From assembly GCF_018413605.1 (NCBI RefSeq), contig NZ_JAHCDN010000001.1, forward strand, positions 1 to 64,000: DNA of 64,000 bases, in the 5' to 3' direction. Shown here one piece after another: positions 19,738 to 29,315 of this stretch; position 1 is the stretch's first letter, and each line of letters begins with the position of its first letter. The notes below the pieces were generated by a model. It was not told where the DNA came from. It searched no databases and saw only the letters and a list, made by a program, of their open reading frames with translations. The position numbers and the translations under genes were made by a program. The DNA comes from Variovorax sp. PCZ-1 (GTDB lineage: Bacteria > Pseudomonadota > Gammaproteobacteria > Burkholderiales > Burkholderiaceae_C).

Positions 19738-20814
19738 CTAGCGATCCGCTGGATGCCCCATGCGCATATCGTCCAGATAGTCTTTGCTGATGTTGATGCT
19801 GCTCTGAATGCCGACTTCGTCGTAATGCCTCTTGAGCCAGCGCTGTGCGCAGGTTTTGCCCAATTCAAACAGTGCCTCAATCAACTGCCCGTCGGCATGG
19901 GATTTGGTGGAAGCTGGGTAGGCTTCCAGCGCTTCGCCGCCATCAATGCGGTGCATGCGGATAGAGCGGTAGCGTTCGGCGGGCAGATAGGCTTTGTCGA
20001 TCAATCGGTTGACCAAATCAATCGCGCGCATCTGCGCCAGCAAACTGGCGTTGAAGGTCAGCTCGTTCACCCGATCCATGATCTCGCTCTCGTTATCGGG
20101 CACTGCATTGCGCTCCACGGGGTTGATCTGGATCAGCACGATATCGCTGGCTTGGCAGCGGTAAATCAGCGGGTGCAGGGCGGGGTTGCCGCTGAATCCA
20201 CCATCCCAATAATGCTCGCCCTCCACCTCCACCGCGCGAAAAAGCGTCGGCAGGCAGGCCGAAGCCATCACCGCAGCTTCTGTGAGACGTTTGCCTGAAA
20301 AGATCTCGGCTTTGCCGGTTTTCACATGCGTGGCACACACATGGATCAGCGGCGAAGCAGCTTTGGCCAACTTCTTGAAATCCACACAATCCGCCAGCAG
20401 CTCGCGCAAGGGGTTGATATCCAGCGGGTTGAATTGGTAAGGCGAGAGTGAGGCGCCGCTGGCGCGCCAGCCGGAAAGCCACATCTGCGCCCAGCCGCGC
20501 TGTAGTTTGCTCGCTTCGCCCAGCCGAGCCACCTTGCGCCAAAAATCAGCCAAAGCCGCGCGCGCGGCCTGCCGCGCCGCTGCTGGATCATCGGGGTGCT
20601 GCGCAAAACCATGCCCCAGCACAGCAGCATTCATCGCCCCTGCGCTCGCGCCGCTGATGCCATCGAGCTGCAAGCGCCCATCTTCCAAGAGCGCATCCAT
20701 CACGCCCCATGTAAACGCGCCATGCGAACCGCCGCCTTGCAGAGCCAGGCTCACGGTTTTCTGCGGTGCATCTGGAGCGATGGGGCTTTGTGGTGAAGAA
20801 ACTTCGTCATTCAT
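19738..20814 (-). CDS. Patatin-like phospholipase
   Basis: A 358-residue protein of the patatin / RssA-like lipid acyl hydrolase family. It has the oxyanion loop GGGSHG (residues 27-32), the nucleophile elbow GASAG with Ser57, and the dyad aspartate in WDGGFSGNPAL. No signal peptide is seen, so a cytoplasmic or membrane-peripheral enzyme is expected. The substrate cannot be told from sequence. It is convergent with dsbA and divergent from the DUF1569 gene; repeat copies D and E lie on either side of it. Confidence 0.92.
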   Translation of the reverse strand: MNDEVSSPQSPIAPDAPQKTVSLALQGGGSHGAFTWGVMDALLEDGRLQLDGISGASAGAMNAAVLGHGFAQHPDDPAAARQAARAALADFWRKVARLGEASKLQRGWAQMWLSGWRASGASLSPYQFNPLDINPLRELLADCVDFKKLAKAASPLIHVCATHVKTGKAEIFSGKRLTEAAVMASACLPTLFRAVEVEGEHYWDGGFSGNPALHPLIYRCQASDIVLIQINPVERNAVPDNESEIMDRVNELTFNASLLAQMRAIDLVNRLIDKAYLPAERYRSIRMHRIDGGEALEAYPASTKSHADGQLIEALFELGKTCAQRWLKRHYDEVGIQSSINISKDYLDDMRMGHPADR

Positions 20815-20911
20815 CTTGAGTCGCCCTTAAACGATGCATTGTAGTGAGCCTTGCATTCAAAAAATATGCCAAAAAGCGGCGGGCTGATGTCAGTTTGATG
20901 ACACTGATTGA

Positions 20912-20953
20912 TATGGTTTTGATAGCACTTTCCGCAGGCTCGTAGCCGGCGAT
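20912..20953 (-). repeat. 41-bp palindromic element, copy E (degenerate)
   Basis: Reverse orientation: TTGATAGCACTTTCCGCAG, then GTAGCCGGCGAT. The left hairpin arm is eroded. It sits in the 181-bp divergent gap between the patatin and DUF1569 genes; nothing else certain was seen there. Confidence 0.75.
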
Positions 20954-20995
20954 ACGGCTATTTCGGTATAAATTTAATCGAAGTACAATGCCCTG

Positions 20996-21532
20996 ATGCA
21001 ACGCCGTTCATTTCTCATTCAGAGCACTGCCATGGCTTCAGGTGTTTGCTTGTCTGCCTGTGCACCATCGCTAGAGCCTGACAAAGTGCAAAGCCTCTCG
21101 CAAGCCTTGCTCTGGTTGGATCAGCTCGAAACCGCCCCAGGCGTGAAGACCACGGGCGCATGGCCTTTGTCAGCCGTGCTAGAGCACCTCTCGCAAAGCA
21201 TCGAAATGAGCATGGATGGCTTTTCGCAGCCCAAAAGCGCTTTGTTTCAAAATACCGTGGGCGCAGCGGCATTCCAAGTCTTCAAGCTGCGTGGCCAAAT
21301 GAGCCATTCCTTGGCAGAGCCCATCCCCGGCGCGCCCGTGCTCACGCCTTCGCCCGAATGGCGTCCGGCTGCAAATCGCCTGCGCGCCGCCATCAGCCGT
21401 TTCAACGCCCACAGCGCTGCTTTGAAGCCGCATTTCGCCTATGGCACCTTAAGCAAGGCAGATTACGCAGTCGCCCACAGCCTGCACATTGCCAATCATC
21501 AAGACGACATCGCCATCCATAAGCTCGCTTGA
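20996..21532 (+). CDS. DUF1569 family protein
   Basis: A 178-residue protein that looks like the DUF1569 family (DinB-like four-helix fold). The N-terminus RRSFLIQSTAMASGVCLSAC combines a twin-arginine-like start with a lipobox-like LSAC, so export or lipidation is possible. A C-terminal HSLHIANHQDDIAIH segment carries the histidines typical of the fold. The function is unknown. It lies just upstream of the spc ribosomal operon on the same strand but is separated from it by a clear promoter. Confidence 0.75.
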   Translation: MQRRSFLIQSTAMASGVCLSACAPSLEPDKVQSLSQALLWLDQLETAPGVKTTGAWPLSAVLEHLSQSIEMSMDGFSQPKSALFQNTVGAAAFQVFKLRGQMSHSLAEPIPGAPVLTPSPEWRPAANRLRAAISRFNAHSAALKPHFAYGTLSKADYAVAHSLHIANHQDDIAIHKLA

Positions 21533-21563
21533 GATGCGTTTTAGAGTCTGTCTCTAAAGATGT

Positions 21564-21593
21564 TTGACAGGCTTTCAAAATCTGTGGCATAAT
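21564..21593 (+). promoter_or_regulatory. Sigma-70 promoter of the spc operon
   Basis: TTGACA (21564-21569), 18 bp, then CATAAT (21588-21593) with TG one base upstream (extended -10). About 170 bp of leader separate it from rplN. The leader has no obvious open frame; a regulatory structure there is possible but was not resolved by eye. Confidence 0.8.
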
Positions 21594-21764
21594 TCAAGGC
21601 TTCGCGCAAAAAGCGTGTGGATATTCATCTGCATTAGCAATCTGCGCATCTTGCCCAAACGCAGTCGGGTTTGAGAAATCAAATCAGAATGCGACGGGCC
21701 CAAGACTGCTTTCGATGGTTTGAAATGGTTCAAACAGTCGGAGACAAGTTGGGAAGAATTTGAA

Positions 21765-22133
21765 ATGATCCAAACTGAATCTCGACTCGATGTCGCTGAC
21801 AACACGGGTGCTAAATCCGTGTTGTGTATCAAGGTGCTCGGTGGCTCCAAGCGCCGCTACGCATCCGTGGGCGATGTGATCAAGGTGAGCATCAAAGAAG
21901 CTGCTCCCCGTGGTCGCGTCAAAAAAGGCGAAATCTACAACGCTGTTGTGGTGCGCACCGCCAAAGGCATCCGCCGCGGCGATGGCTCGCTCGTGAAATT
22001 CGATGGCAACGCAGCTGTGTTGCTCAATGCCAAGCTGGAGCCTATCGGCACCCGCATCTTCGGCCCCGTGACCCGTGAACTCCGTACGGAAAAGTTCATG
22101 AAGATCGTGTCCTTGGCACCTGAAGTCCTGTAA
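21765..22133 (+). CDS. rplN: 50S ribosomal protein L14
   Basis: A 122-residue large-subunit protein that contacts 16S rRNA across the subunit interface. The sequence starts [18 protein letters not shown] and contains the family signature with [25 protein letters not shown] 21765 gives the standard length; an in-frame ATG at 21720 would add 15 unusual residues. It is the first gene of the spc operon here. The rpsQ gene, which precedes rplN in E. coli, is not upstream. Confidence 0.97.
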   Translation: MIQTESRLDVADNTGAKSVLCIKVLGGSKRRYASVGDVIKVSIKEAAPRGRVKKGEIYNAVVVRTAKGIRRGDGSLVKFDGNAAVLLNAKLEPIGTRIFGPVTRELRTEKFMKIVSLAPEVL

Positions 22134-22144
22134 AGAGGCATTCC

Positions 22145-22462
22145 ATGAACAAACTTCGCACCGGCGACGAAATCATCGTCCTCGCAGGCCGAGACAAAGG
22201 CAAGCGCGGCAAGATCACGTCTCGCAAAGATGAAACTCATTTGCTGATTGACGGTATTAACCTCGTCAAAAAGCACACCAAACCCAATCCCCTGAAAAAC
22301 ACCACGGGCGGTATTGTTGAAAAGGCCATGCCAATTCACCAGTCCAACGTCGCGATTTTCAACAGTGCAACCGGCAAGGCCGATCGCGTGGGCATCAAAG
22401 TAGAAGGCGACAAAAAAGTCCGCGTCTACAAGTCCAGCGGCGCTGAAATCAAAGCAGCCTGA
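22145..22462 (+). CDS. rplX: 50S ribosomal protein L24
   Basis: A 105-residue assembly-initiating protein of the large subunit. The N-terminal KOW motif ([18 protein letters not shown]) is clear. It lies 11 bases after rplN and 12 before rplE, as in other spc operons, and was probably identified correctly on both sequence and position. Confidence 0.97.
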   Translation: MNKLRTGDEIIVLAGRDKGKRGKITSRKDETHLLIDGINLVKKHTKPNPLKNTTGGIVEKAMPIHQSNVAIFNSATGKADRVGIKVEGDKKVRVYKSSGAEIKAA

Positions 22463-22474
22463 AGGTAAATCATC

Positions 22475-23014
22475 ATGGCACGTTTTAAACAACACTACCA
22501 AGACAAAGTCGTTCCCCAGTTGATGGAGAAGTTCGGCTACAAGTCTGTTATGGAAGTCCCGCGCATCACCAAAATCACGCTCAATATGGGTGTGGGTGAG
22601 GCTGTTGCAGACAAAAAGGTTATGGACAACGCCGTTGGCGACATGACCAAAATCGCTGGCCAAAAGCCAGTCGTTACCAAGGCGCGTAAAGCGATTGCCG
22701 GATTCAAGATCCGCGAGCAATTGCCTATCGGCTGCATGGTCACGCTGCGCGGCGAGCACATGTATGAATTCTTGGATCGTTTCATCACCATTTCGCTGCC
22801 ACGCGTGCGCGATTTCCGTGGTGTGTCCGGTCGCGCTTTTGATGGCCGTGGCAATTACAACATCGGCGTGAAAGAGCAGATCATTTTCCCTGAGATCGAG
22901 TACGACAAAGTTGATGCCGTGCGTGGTCTCAATATCAGCATCACGACGACTGCGAAAACCGATGACGAGTGCAAAGCTCTTCTCACCGGCTTCCGCTTCC
23001 CGTTCAAGAACTGA
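22475..23014 (+). CDS. rplE: 50S ribosomal protein L5
   Basis: A 179-residue protein that binds 5S rRNA and forms a bridge to the small subunit. Recognised from the segments [34 protein letters not shown] and the C-terminal [15 protein letters not shown]. Length and order (rplX-rplE-rpsN) are standard. Confidence 0.98.
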   Translation: MARFKQHYQDKVVPQLMEKFGYKSVMEVPRITKITLNMGVGEAVADKKVMDNAVGDMTKIAGQKPVVTKARKAIAGFKIREQLPIGCMVTLRGEHMYEFLDRFITISLPRVRDFRGVSGRAFDGRGNYNIGVKEQIIFPEIEYDKVDAVRGLNISITTTAKTDDECKALLTGFRFPFKN

Positions 23015-23035
23015 AGTTAAGGATCGAGAAATACC

Positions 23036-23341
23036 ATGGCTAAAGCTGCATTGATCCAGCGCGAACTCAAGCGCGAAAAACTGGCTGCCAAGTTTGCCAA
23101 GAAGTATGCCGAATTGAAGGCAACTGCTACTGACGCAAACAAGTCACCCGAAGAACAAATGGCTGCGCGTTTGGGCTTGAACAAGCTCCCACGCAACGCT
23201 AACCCTAACCGTCAGCGCAACCGCTGCGAAATCACGGGTCGTCCCCGTGGTACCTACAAGCAATTTGGCTTGGGTCGCATGAAGGTTCGTGAAATGGCTT
23301 TTGCCGGTGAAATCCCCGGCATGACCAAGGCCAGCTGGTAA
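23036..23341 (+). CDS. rpsN: 30S ribosomal protein S14
   Basis: A 101-residue protein of the small-subunit head. This is the long, zinc-free form: only one cysteine occurs, in [11 protein letters not shown], instead of paired CxxC motifs. The C-terminus ends PGMTKASW as in other proteobacteria. It lies between rplE and rpsH. Confidence 0.98.
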   Translation: MAKAALIQRELKREKLAAKFAKKYAELKATATDANKSPEEQMAARLGLNKLPRNANPNRQRNRCEITGRPRGTYKQFGLGRMKVREMAFAGEIPGMTKASW

Positions 23342-23358
23342 AGCGAAGGAAAACAAAC

Positions 23359-23754
23359 ATGAGCATGAGTGATCCTATCGCCGACCTGTTGACGCGCATC
23401 CGCAATGCGCAGATGGTCGCCAAAACTACCGTGTCGTTGCCAGCTTCCAAGCTGAAGGCCGCGATCGCCCAGGTGCTGAAAGACGAAGGCTACATCGACG
23501 GATTCAAAGTGAACACCGTTGATGGCAAGTCTGAGCTTGAAATCGCCTTGAAATATTACGCTGGCCGTCCTGTGATCGAGCGTCTGGAGCGCGTAAGCCG
23601 CCCTGGTCTGCGCGTTTACAAGGGCAAGGGCAGCATTCCTCAAGTCATGAACGGCTTGGGCGTTGCTATCGTGACCACCCCGCAAGGCGTGATGACCGAT
23701 CGCAAAGCCCGCGCTACCGGTGTCGGTGGCGAAGTGCTGTGCTACGTCGCTTAA
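23359..23754 (+). CDS. rpsH: 30S ribosomal protein S8
   Basis: A 131-residue primary 16S rRNA-binding protein. The N-terminus [17 protein letters not shown] and the C-terminal GVVTDRKAR-like signature ([21 protein letters not shown]) are diagnostic. In E. coli S8 represses the spc operon translationally; whether this leader is regulated in the same way was not determined. Confidence 0.98.
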   Translation: MSMSDPIADLLTRIRNAQMVAKTTVSLPASKLKAAIAQVLKDEGYIDGFKVNTVDGKSELEIALKYYAGRPVIERLERVSRPGLRVYKGKGSIPQVMNGLGVAIVTTPQGVMTDRKARATGVGGEVLCYVA

Positions 23755-23772
23755 ACGGGAAGGAAAACTAAC

Positions 23773-24306
23773 ATGTCCCGCGTAGGAAAAATGCCCGTGA
23801 CCGTGCCAGCTGGCGTGGAAGTCACCATCGGTGCTGACAAAATTGCTGTGAAGGGTTCGGGCGGTACGCTGTCTGTCGCCGCTCACGCTCTGGTCGCCAT
23901 CAAAAACGAAGCTGGCAAGCTCAGCTTCTCTCCTGTTGATGAGTCTCGCGAAGCCAATGCCATGAGCGGCACGCTGCGCCAACTCGTTAACAACATGGTG
24001 GTTGGTGTGACCAAAGGCTTTGAGAAGAAGCTCAACCTCGTTGGCGTGGGCTACAAGGCCACCGCTTCCGGCGCTAAGCTGAATCTGGCTGTGGGTTACT
24101 CACACCCTGTCAACTTTGAAATGCCTGCTGGCATTACGGTTGCTACACCAGCCCCGACCGAAATCATCATCAAAGGCGCTGACCGTCAACGTGTCGGTCA
24201 GATCGCTGCTGAAATCCGTGCCGTGCGTCCTCCTGAGCCTTACAAAGGCAAAGGCATCCGTTATTCGGATGAGAAGATCACGATCAAGGAAACGAAGAAG
24301 AAATAA
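23773..24306 (+). CDS. rplF: 50S ribosomal protein L6
   Basis: A 177-residue large-subunit protein near the GTPase centre, with two related domains. Identified from [36 protein letters not shown] and the C-terminal [13 protein letters not shown] signature. It follows rpsH by 18 bases and precedes rplR. Confidence 0.98.
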   Translation: MSRVGKMPVTVPAGVEVTIGADKIAVKGSGGTLSVAAHALVAIKNEAGKLSFSPVDESREANAMSGTLRQLVNNMVVGVTKGFEKKLNLVGVGYKATASGAKLNLAVGYSHPVNFEMPAGITVATPAPTEIIIKGADRQRVGQIAAEIRAVRPPEPYKGKGIRYSDEKITIKETKKK

Positions 24307-24317
24307 GGAGTGCGATC

Positions 24318-24677
24318 ATGCTGAACAAAAAAGACCAGCGTGTGCGTCGTTCGCGTCAAACGCGAATTCGCATCGCCACCCAAGGAGTTGCCCGTCTGTC
24401 GGTCAACCGTACCAATCTGCACATCTATGCACAAGTGATCTCCGGCGACGGCGCTACTGTGTTGGCTTCGGCCTCCACCGCAGAAGCCGATGTGTCCAAA
24501 GCGCTCGGCGGCAAAGGCAGCAATGCCGCAGCAGCCACCGCAGTGGGCAAGCGCATTGCTGAAAAAGCAAAAGCCGCTGGTGTTGAGAAAGTTGCTTTCG
24601 ACCGCGCAGGCTTTGCCTACCACGGCCGCGTCAAAGCTTTGGCTGAAGCAGCTCGTGAAGCTGGTCTGCAGTTCTAA
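24318..24677 (+). CDS. rplR: 50S ribosomal protein L18
   Basis: A 119-residue 5S rRNA-binding protein. The N-terminus [15 protein letters not shown] and the C-terminal [20 protein letters not shown] are typical. It lies between rplF and rpsE in the standard order. Confidence 0.97.
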   Translation: MLNKKDQRVRRSRQTRIRIATQGVARLSVNRTNLHIYAQVISGDGATVLASASTAEADVSKALGGKGSNAAAATAVGKRIAEKAKAAGVEKVAFDRAGFAYHGRVKALAEAAREAGLQF

Positions 24678-24700
24678 GCAAGAGTTCAAGCGAGAAATTT

Positions 24701-25219
24701 ATGGCTAAATTACAAGCAAATACTCCAGCAGCAGGTCCAGAAGACGGCATGCGCGAGAAGATGATTGCGGTCAACCGCGTGACCAAGGTGGTCAAGGGTG
24801 GTCGTATCCTCGGTTTCGCAGCGCTTACTGTTGTGGGTGATGGCGACGGTAAAGTTGGCATGGGCAAAGGCAAATCGAAAGAAGTGCCAGTGGCTGTGCA
24901 AAAGGCTATGGAGCAAGCACGTCGTGGCATGCTCAAGTGCTCCCTGAAAAATGGCACGATTCACCATCGCGTTTACGGTCAGCACGGCGCATCCAATGTC
25001 ATGATGTCTCCAGCCCCTAAAGGTACAGGCATCATCGCTGGTGGCCCTATGCGCGCCGTGTTTGAAGTGATGGGCATCACCGATATCGTGGCCAAGAGCC
25101 ATGGTTCGACCAACCCTTACAACCTCGTTCGCGCTACGCTCGACGCTTTGGACAAGTCCACCACCGCTGGTGCTGTGGCAGCCAAGCGCGGCAAGAGCGT
25201 TGAAGATCTGTTTGCTTGA
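24701..25219 (+). CDS. rpsE: 30S ribosomal protein S5
   Basis: A 172-residue small-subunit protein involved in decoding accuracy. The N-terminal S5 domain signature is [20 protein letters not shown] followed by MGKGKSKEV. Length and surroundings (rplR, rpmD) fit. Its ATG is 23 bases after rplR. Confidence 0.98.
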   Translation: MAKLQANTPAAGPEDGMREKMIAVNRVTKVVKGGRILGFAALTVVGDGDGKVGMGKGKSKEVPVAVQKAMEQARRGMLKCSLKNGTIHHRVYGQHGASNVMMSPAPKGTGIIAGGPMRAVFEVMGITDIVAKSHGSTNPYNLVRATLDALDKSTTAGAVAAKRGKSVEDLFA

Positions 25220-25230
25220 TTGGAAACATC

Positions 25231-25413
25231 ATGACAACGCAAGCTAAAGTTAAAGTGCAACTCGTTCGCAGCCCCATCGGTTGCAAAGAGTCCCACCGCG
25301 CCACCGTGCGTGGCCTGGGTCTGCGCAAAATGAATTCTGTTTCTGAAATTGAAGACACGCCAGCAGTGCGCGGCATGATCAACAAGATCAGCTATTTGGT
25401 CAAGGTGCTCTGA
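25231..25413 (+). CDS. rpmD: 50S ribosomal protein L30
   Basis: A 60-residue protein starting [19 protein letters not shown] with the L30 signature [12 protein letters not shown] 25231 is chosen because it gives the family length; an in-frame start at 25216 would add five residues. Its stop overlaps the rplO start by one base (TGATG). Confidence 0.96.
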   Translation: MTTQAKVKVQLVRSPIGCKESHRATVRGLGLRKMNSVSEIEDTPAVRGMINKISYLVKVL

Positions 25414-25844
25414 TGCAACTCAATACCATCTCTCCAGCCGAAGGCTCGAAGAAAGCCCGTCGCCGTGTTGGTCGCGGTATCGGCTCTGGCCTCGGTAAAA
25501 CCGCTGGCCGTGGTCACAAAGGTCAAAAGTCCCGTTCAGGTGGCTACCACAAGGTTGGCTTCGAAGGCGGTCAAATGCCTTTGCAGCGTCGCTTGCCTAA
25601 GCGTGGCTTCAAGTCACACAAGCTGCAATACAACGCTGAAATCACCTTGGCTACGCTCGAGAATCTCGGCGCTGCTGAAGTTGACATGCTCAGCTTGAAG
25701 CAAGCTGGTCTTGTGGGCGAAATGATCAAGGTTGTGAAGGTCGTGAAGACTGGCGCGCTCACGAAAGCTGTCAAGTTGACCGGTATTGGCGCAACCGCAG
25801 GTGCTAAAGCTGCGATTGAAGCGGCTGGCGGCTCCTTGGTTTAA
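25413..25844 (+). CDS. rplO: 50S ribosomal protein L15
   Basis: A 143-residue late-assembly large-subunit protein. The glycine- and arginine-rich N-terminus ([20 protein letters not shown]) and [18 protein letters not shown] are diagnostic. Translation is probably coupled to rpmD through the shared base; secY follows 25 bases downstream. Confidence 0.98.
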   Translation: MQLNTISPAEGSKKARRRVGRGIGSGLGKTAGRGHKGQKSRSGGYHKVGFEGGQMPLQRRLPKRGFKSHKLQYNAEITLATLENLGAAEVDMLSLKQAGLVGEMIKVVKVVKTGALTKAVKLTGIGATAGAKAAIEAAGGSLV

Positions 25845-25869
25845 AGACAAGATTTAAGGCATTCCCGTA

Positions 25870-27180
25870 GTGGCAACCAATCCTTCTGCAATTGCAAAAA
25901 CAGGTAAGTTCGGCGATCTGCGTCGCCGGCTCGTCTTTTTGTTGCTCGCGCTGATTGTTTACCGCATTGGCACGCATATTCCTGTTCCAGGTATTGATCC
26001 AACCCAGCTGAAAGCCTTGTTCCAAGGTCAGCAGGGCGGCATTCTCGGCTTGGTGAATATGTTCTCTGGCGGGGCTTTGTCTCGCTTCAGCGTCTTGGCC
26101 TTGGGCATCATGCCCTACATCTCGGCTTCAATCATCATGCAGTTGCTCACCTATGTGGTGCCCAGCTTCGAGCAGTTGAAGAAAGAAGGCGAAGCAGGTC
26201 GCCGCAAGATCACGCAATACACCCGCTACAGCACCTTGGGTTTGGCAATTTTCCAATCCCTGGGTATCGCCATGGCGCTGGAAGGTTCGGCTGGTCTGGT
26301 GTTACAGCCTGGTTTTGGTTTCCGTATGGCGACTGTTGTTAGCTTGACAGCTGGCACGATGTTCCTCATGTGGCTCGGTGAGCAAATCACAGAGCGTGGT
26401 TTGGGCAATGGTATTTCCATCATCATCTTTGCAGGTATTGCAGCAGGTCTGCCAAGCGCGATTGCTGGTCTGCTGGAATTGGTGCGCACAGGTGCGATGA
26501 GCATCATTGCAGCCATCATCATCGTGGCACTGGTTGTTCTGGTGACCTACTTTGTGGTGTTTGTTGAGCGTGGTCAGCGTAAGATTTTGGTGAACTATGC
26601 ACGCCGTCAGGTGGGCAACAAGGTTTACGGTGGTCAATCATCCCATCTGCCATTGAAGTTGAACATGGCTGGCGTGATTCCTCCGATCTTTGCTTCTTCG
26701 ATCATTTTGCTGCCTGCTACCGTGGTGAGCTGGTTTAGCACAGGTGATTCGATGCGTTGGTTGAAAGACATTGCAGGTATGTTGACCCCAGGTCAGCCGA
26801 TCTACATCATGTTCTATGCGGCAGCGATCATTTTCTTCTGCTTCTTCTACACAGCCTTGGTGTTCAACAGCCGCGAAACGGCCGACAACCTCAAGAAGAG
26901 TGGTGCATTCATCCCCGGCATTCGCCCTGGTGACCAAACCGCTCGCTACATCGACAAGATTTTGCTCCGCTTAACGGCAGTGGGCGCGGCTTACATCACA
27001 GCAGTGTGTTTGTTGCCTGAGTTTTTGATTCTGAAATACAACGTTCCTTTCTACTTCGGCGGTACCTCACTGCTGATCATTGTGGTTGTGACGATGGACT
27101 TCATGTCCCAAGTTCAAAATTACATGATGAGCCAGCAATACGAATCGCTTCTGAAGAAAGCCAATTTCAAAACCTCTTAA
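25870..27180 (+). CDS. secY: Protein translocase channel subunit SecY
   Basis: A 436-residue integral inner-membrane protein with about ten membrane helices that forms the Sec channel with SecE and SecG. Signature segments include the plug-side [24 protein letters not shown] (23 residues in sequence, given here as GALSRFSV...PYISASI), [14 protein letters not shown] and the cytoplasmic loop [11 protein letters not shown]. The start is GTG 25870. Its position after rplO is standard. Confidence 0.97.
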   Translation: MATNPSAIAKTGKFGDLRRRLVFLLLALIVYRIGTHIPVPGIDPTQLKALFQGQQGGILGLVNMFSGGALSRFSVLALGIMPYISASIIMQLLTYVVPSFEQLKKEGEAGRRKITQYTRYSTLGLAIFQSLGIAMALEGSAGLVLQPGFGFRMATVVSLTAGTMFLMWLGEQITERGLGNGISIIIFAGIAAGLPSAIAGLLELVRTGAMSIIAAIIIVALVVLVTYFVVFVERGQRKILVNYARRQVGNKVYGGQSSHLPLKLNMAGVIPPIFASSIILLPATVVSWFSTGDSMRWLKDIAGMLTPGQPIYIMFYAAAIIFFCFFYTALVFNSRETADNLKKSGAFIPGIRPGDQTARYIDKILLRLTAVGAAYITAVCLLPEFLILKYNVPFYFGGTSLLIIVVVTMDFMSQVQNYMMSQQYESLLKKANFKTS

Positions 27181-27193
27181 CTGAGATGAGTGA

Positions 27194-27412
27194 ATGGCAA
27201 AAGACGATGTGATTCAGATGGCGGGTGAGATTGTGGAAAACCTTCCCAATGCCACCTTCCGAGTGAAGTTAGAAAACGGGCACATTGTGCTCGGGCACAT
27301 TTCAGGCAAGATGCGCATGCACTACATCCGCATCCTGCCCGGTGATAAGGTCACCGTGGAGTTAACACCTTACGATTTGTCTCGGGCACGTATTGTGTTC
27401 CGAGCCAAGTGA
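27194..27412 (+). CDS. infA: Translation initiation factor IF-1
   Basis: A 72-residue OB-fold protein ([20 protein letters not shown]) that binds the ribosomal A site during initiation. The conserved C-terminal [11 protein letters not shown] is present. It lies between secY and rpmJ, an arrangement common in Burkholderiales. Betaproteobacteria often carry more than one infA copy, so this need not be the only one. Confidence 0.96.
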   Translation: MAKDDVIQMAGEIVENLPNATFRVKLENGHIVLGHISGKMRMHYIRILPGDKVTVELTPYDLSRARIVFRAK

Positions 27413-27442
27413 TTGGATTGAAACGAGTTTTAGGAGAATGAC

Positions 27443-27556
27443 ATGAAAGTTTCGGCTTCGGTCAAGAAAATTTGCCGCAATTGCAAAATCATCCGCCGCA
27501 AGGGTGTGGTTCGCGTGATCTGTACAGATCCACGCCACAAACAGCGCCAGGGTTGA
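27443..27556 (+). CDS. rpmJ: 50S ribosomal protein L36
   Basis: A 37-residue protein, [15 protein letters not shown] to RHKQRQG. It is the zinc-binding (C+) type, with Cys11, Cys14, Cys27 and His32 forming the ribbon. A strong TAGGAG ribosome-binding site lies upstream. The gene sits between infA and rpsM as expected. Confidence 0.96.
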   Translation: MKVSASVKKICRNCKIIRRKGVVRVICTDPRHKQRQG

Positions 27557-27591
27557 AGAGCTTTAACGATTTGAAAGTTTAGAGGACTGAT

Positions 27592-27957
27592 ATGGCACGT
27601 ATCGCTGGTATCAACATTCCGCCGCACCAACACGCTGAGATTGGCCTCACCGCCATTTTCGGCATTGGCCGCACCACAGCTCGCAAAATCTGCGAGGCCA
27701 CTGGCATTGCCTACTCGAAGAAGGTCAAAGACTTCACCGACGGCGATCTGGAGAAGATCCGTGATGCCATCGCTGGCATGACGATCGAAGGTGACCTGCG
27801 CCGCGAGACGACGATGAACATCAAGCGTTTGATGGACATCGGCTGCTACCGTGGTTTCCGTCATCGCCGTGGTCTGCCCATTCGCGGTCAGCGCACCCGC
27901 ACCAACGCACGTACTCGCAAGGGTCCGCGTCGTGCAGCGCAGTCCCTCAAGAAATAA
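27592..27957 (+). CDS. rpsM: 30S ribosomal protein S13
   Basis: A 121-residue protein of the small-subunit head that contacts the large subunit. Identified from [31 protein letters not shown] and the C-terminal [19 protein letters not shown]. It opens the alpha-operon part of the cluster (rpsM-rpsK-rpsD-rpoA-rplQ). Confidence 0.98.
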   Translation: MARIAGINIPPHQHAEIGLTAIFGIGRTTARKICEATGIAYSKKVKDFTDGDLEKIRDAIAGMTIEGDLRRETTMNIKRLMDIGCYRGFRHRRGLPIRGQRTRTNARTRKGPRRAAQSLKK

Positions 27958-27978
27958 AGCCTGTAAGAGAGAAACACG

Positions 27979-28386
27979 ATGGCTAAACAGCAAGCATCCG
28001 CAGCAGCCGCAACACGCGTGCGCAAGAAAGTCCGCAAGAACATTGCTGACGGTATTGCCCACGTCCATGCGTCGTTCAACAACACCATCATCACGATCAC
28101 CGATCGCCAGGGCAATGCTCTGTCGTGGGCATCGTCAGGTGGTCAAGGCTTCAAGGGCTCACGCAAGTCCACCCCGTTCGCAGCCCAGGTGGCTTCCGAG
28201 CAGGCTGGTCGCGCCGCCATGGAGCAGGGCATCAAGAACCTCGATGTTGAGATCAAAGGCCCAGGTCCTGGCCGTGAGTCTTCTGTGCGTGCACTCGGTG
28301 CTCTCGGCATCCGTATCACGTCCATCCGTGATGTGACGCCTGTGCCTCACAACGGCTGCCGTCCACAAAAGCGTCGTCGCATCTAA
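27979..28386 (+). CDS. rpsK: 30S ribosomal protein S11
   Basis: A 135-residue platform protein of the small subunit. The segment [20 protein letters not shown] and the C-terminal signature [17 protein letters not shown] are diagnostic. A 188-bp gap containing a hairpin and a -10-like box follows, longer than elsewhere in the cluster. Confidence 0.98.
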   Translation: MAKQQASAAAATRVRKKVRKNIADGIAHVHASFNNTIITITDRQGNALSWASSGGQGFKGSRKSTPFAAQVASEQAGRAAMEQGIKNLDVEIKGPGPGRESSVRALGALGIRITSIRDVTPVPHNGCRPQKRRRI

Positions 28387-28403
28387 TTTTGTTCCCCGGC
28401 TTG

Positions 28404-28449
28404 AGCCGCGAAACGTGCTGAAATGCATGTTCGCGGCTTTGGCTATAAT
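28404..28449 (+). promoter_or_regulatory. Hairpin plus -10-like box upstream of rpsD
   Basis: AGCCGCGAA (28404-28412) pairs with TTCGCGGCT (28430-28438), with weaker inner pairing. TATAAT follows at 28444-28449, but no convincing -35 lies at the right distance. The hairpin could be an attenuator, an S4-binding site or part of a secondary promoter; sequence alone does not decide. The remainder of the 188-bp gap up to rpsD shows nothing else clear. Confidence 0.45.
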
Positions 28450-28574
28450 AGAGGGTTGCGTCGTCTATCGGTGCAAACCCGCAAGCCCACCGCCAGCATC
28501 GTCTCAAGCACCGTTTGAACCTTACTGGCTCCAGCAGCTAGTCCTGTTGTAGTTAAATTTAAAGGAAATTCCAA

Positions 28575-29198
28575 GTGGCACGTCTCTTAGGCCCTAAGGC
28601 CAAACTCTCCCGCCGTGAAGGCACGGATCTGTTTCTGAAAAGCGCTCGTCGCGCGATTTCGGACAAAGCTAAATTTGATTCCAAGCCCGGCCAGCACGGC
28701 CGCACCAGCGGTCAGCGTACGTCTGACTTCGGCTTGCAACTGCGCGAAAAGCAAAAAGTCAAGCGCATGTATGGCGTGCTCGAGCGCCAGTTCCGTCGCT
28801 ACTTTGAAGAAGCTGATCGCCGCCGTGGCAACACAGGTGCAAATTTGCTCTTCATCCTTGAGTCCCGTCTCGACAACGTGGCCTATCGCATGGGTTTTGC
28901 GTCCACGCGCGCTGAAGCACGTCAACTCGTATCGCACAAAGCGATTCTGGTCAACGGCAAGCCAGTGAACATTCCTTCCATGCTGATTAAGGCTGGCGAT
29001 GTGATCTCTGTGCGCGAGAAGAGCAAAAAGCAAGTGCGTATTACTGAAGCTCTGCAGTTGGCAGGCCAAATCGGCTTCCCAGCTTGGGTCGAAGTCAGTG
29101 CTGAAAAAGTAGAAGGCACGTTCAAGAAGTCCCCAGACCGCGACGAATTCGCTTCTGACATCAACGAATCGTTGATCGTCGAGTTGTATTCACGTTAA
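28575..29198 (+). CDS. rpsD: 30S ribosomal protein S4
   Basis: A 207-residue primary 16S rRNA-binding protein that starts small-subunit assembly. It has an N-terminal [20 protein letters not shown] segment and an S4 RNA-binding domain ([30 protein letters not shown]). The start is GTG 28575 with AAAGGAAA upstream. In E. coli S4 regulates the alpha operon. It begins after an unusually long gap with a hairpin. Confidence 0.98.
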   Translation: MARLLGPKAKLSRREGTDLFLKSARRAISDKAKFDSKPGQHGRTSGQRTSDFGLQLREKQKVKRMYGVLERQFRRYFEEADRRRGNTGANLLFILESRLDNVAYRMGFASTRAEARQLVSHKAILVNGKPVNIPSMLIKAGDVISVREKSKKQVRITEALQLAGQIGFPAWVEVSAEKVEGTFKKSPDRDEFASDINESLIVELYSR

Positions 29199-29315
29199 TT
29201 TTTTTGAAGGCGGTGCGTCTATGCGCATCGTCATCAGCCCCTTTGTGGAGACGTTCACAAAGGATTTCCAGCCTTATCGGTGTAACGAGCCGAGGGCACA
29301 CACAAGGAAGACTGC

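Noticed and set aside
21935-22759. 274-codon minus-strand frame opposite rplN-rplX-rplE
   Set aside because: It spans three well-established ribosomal protein genes.
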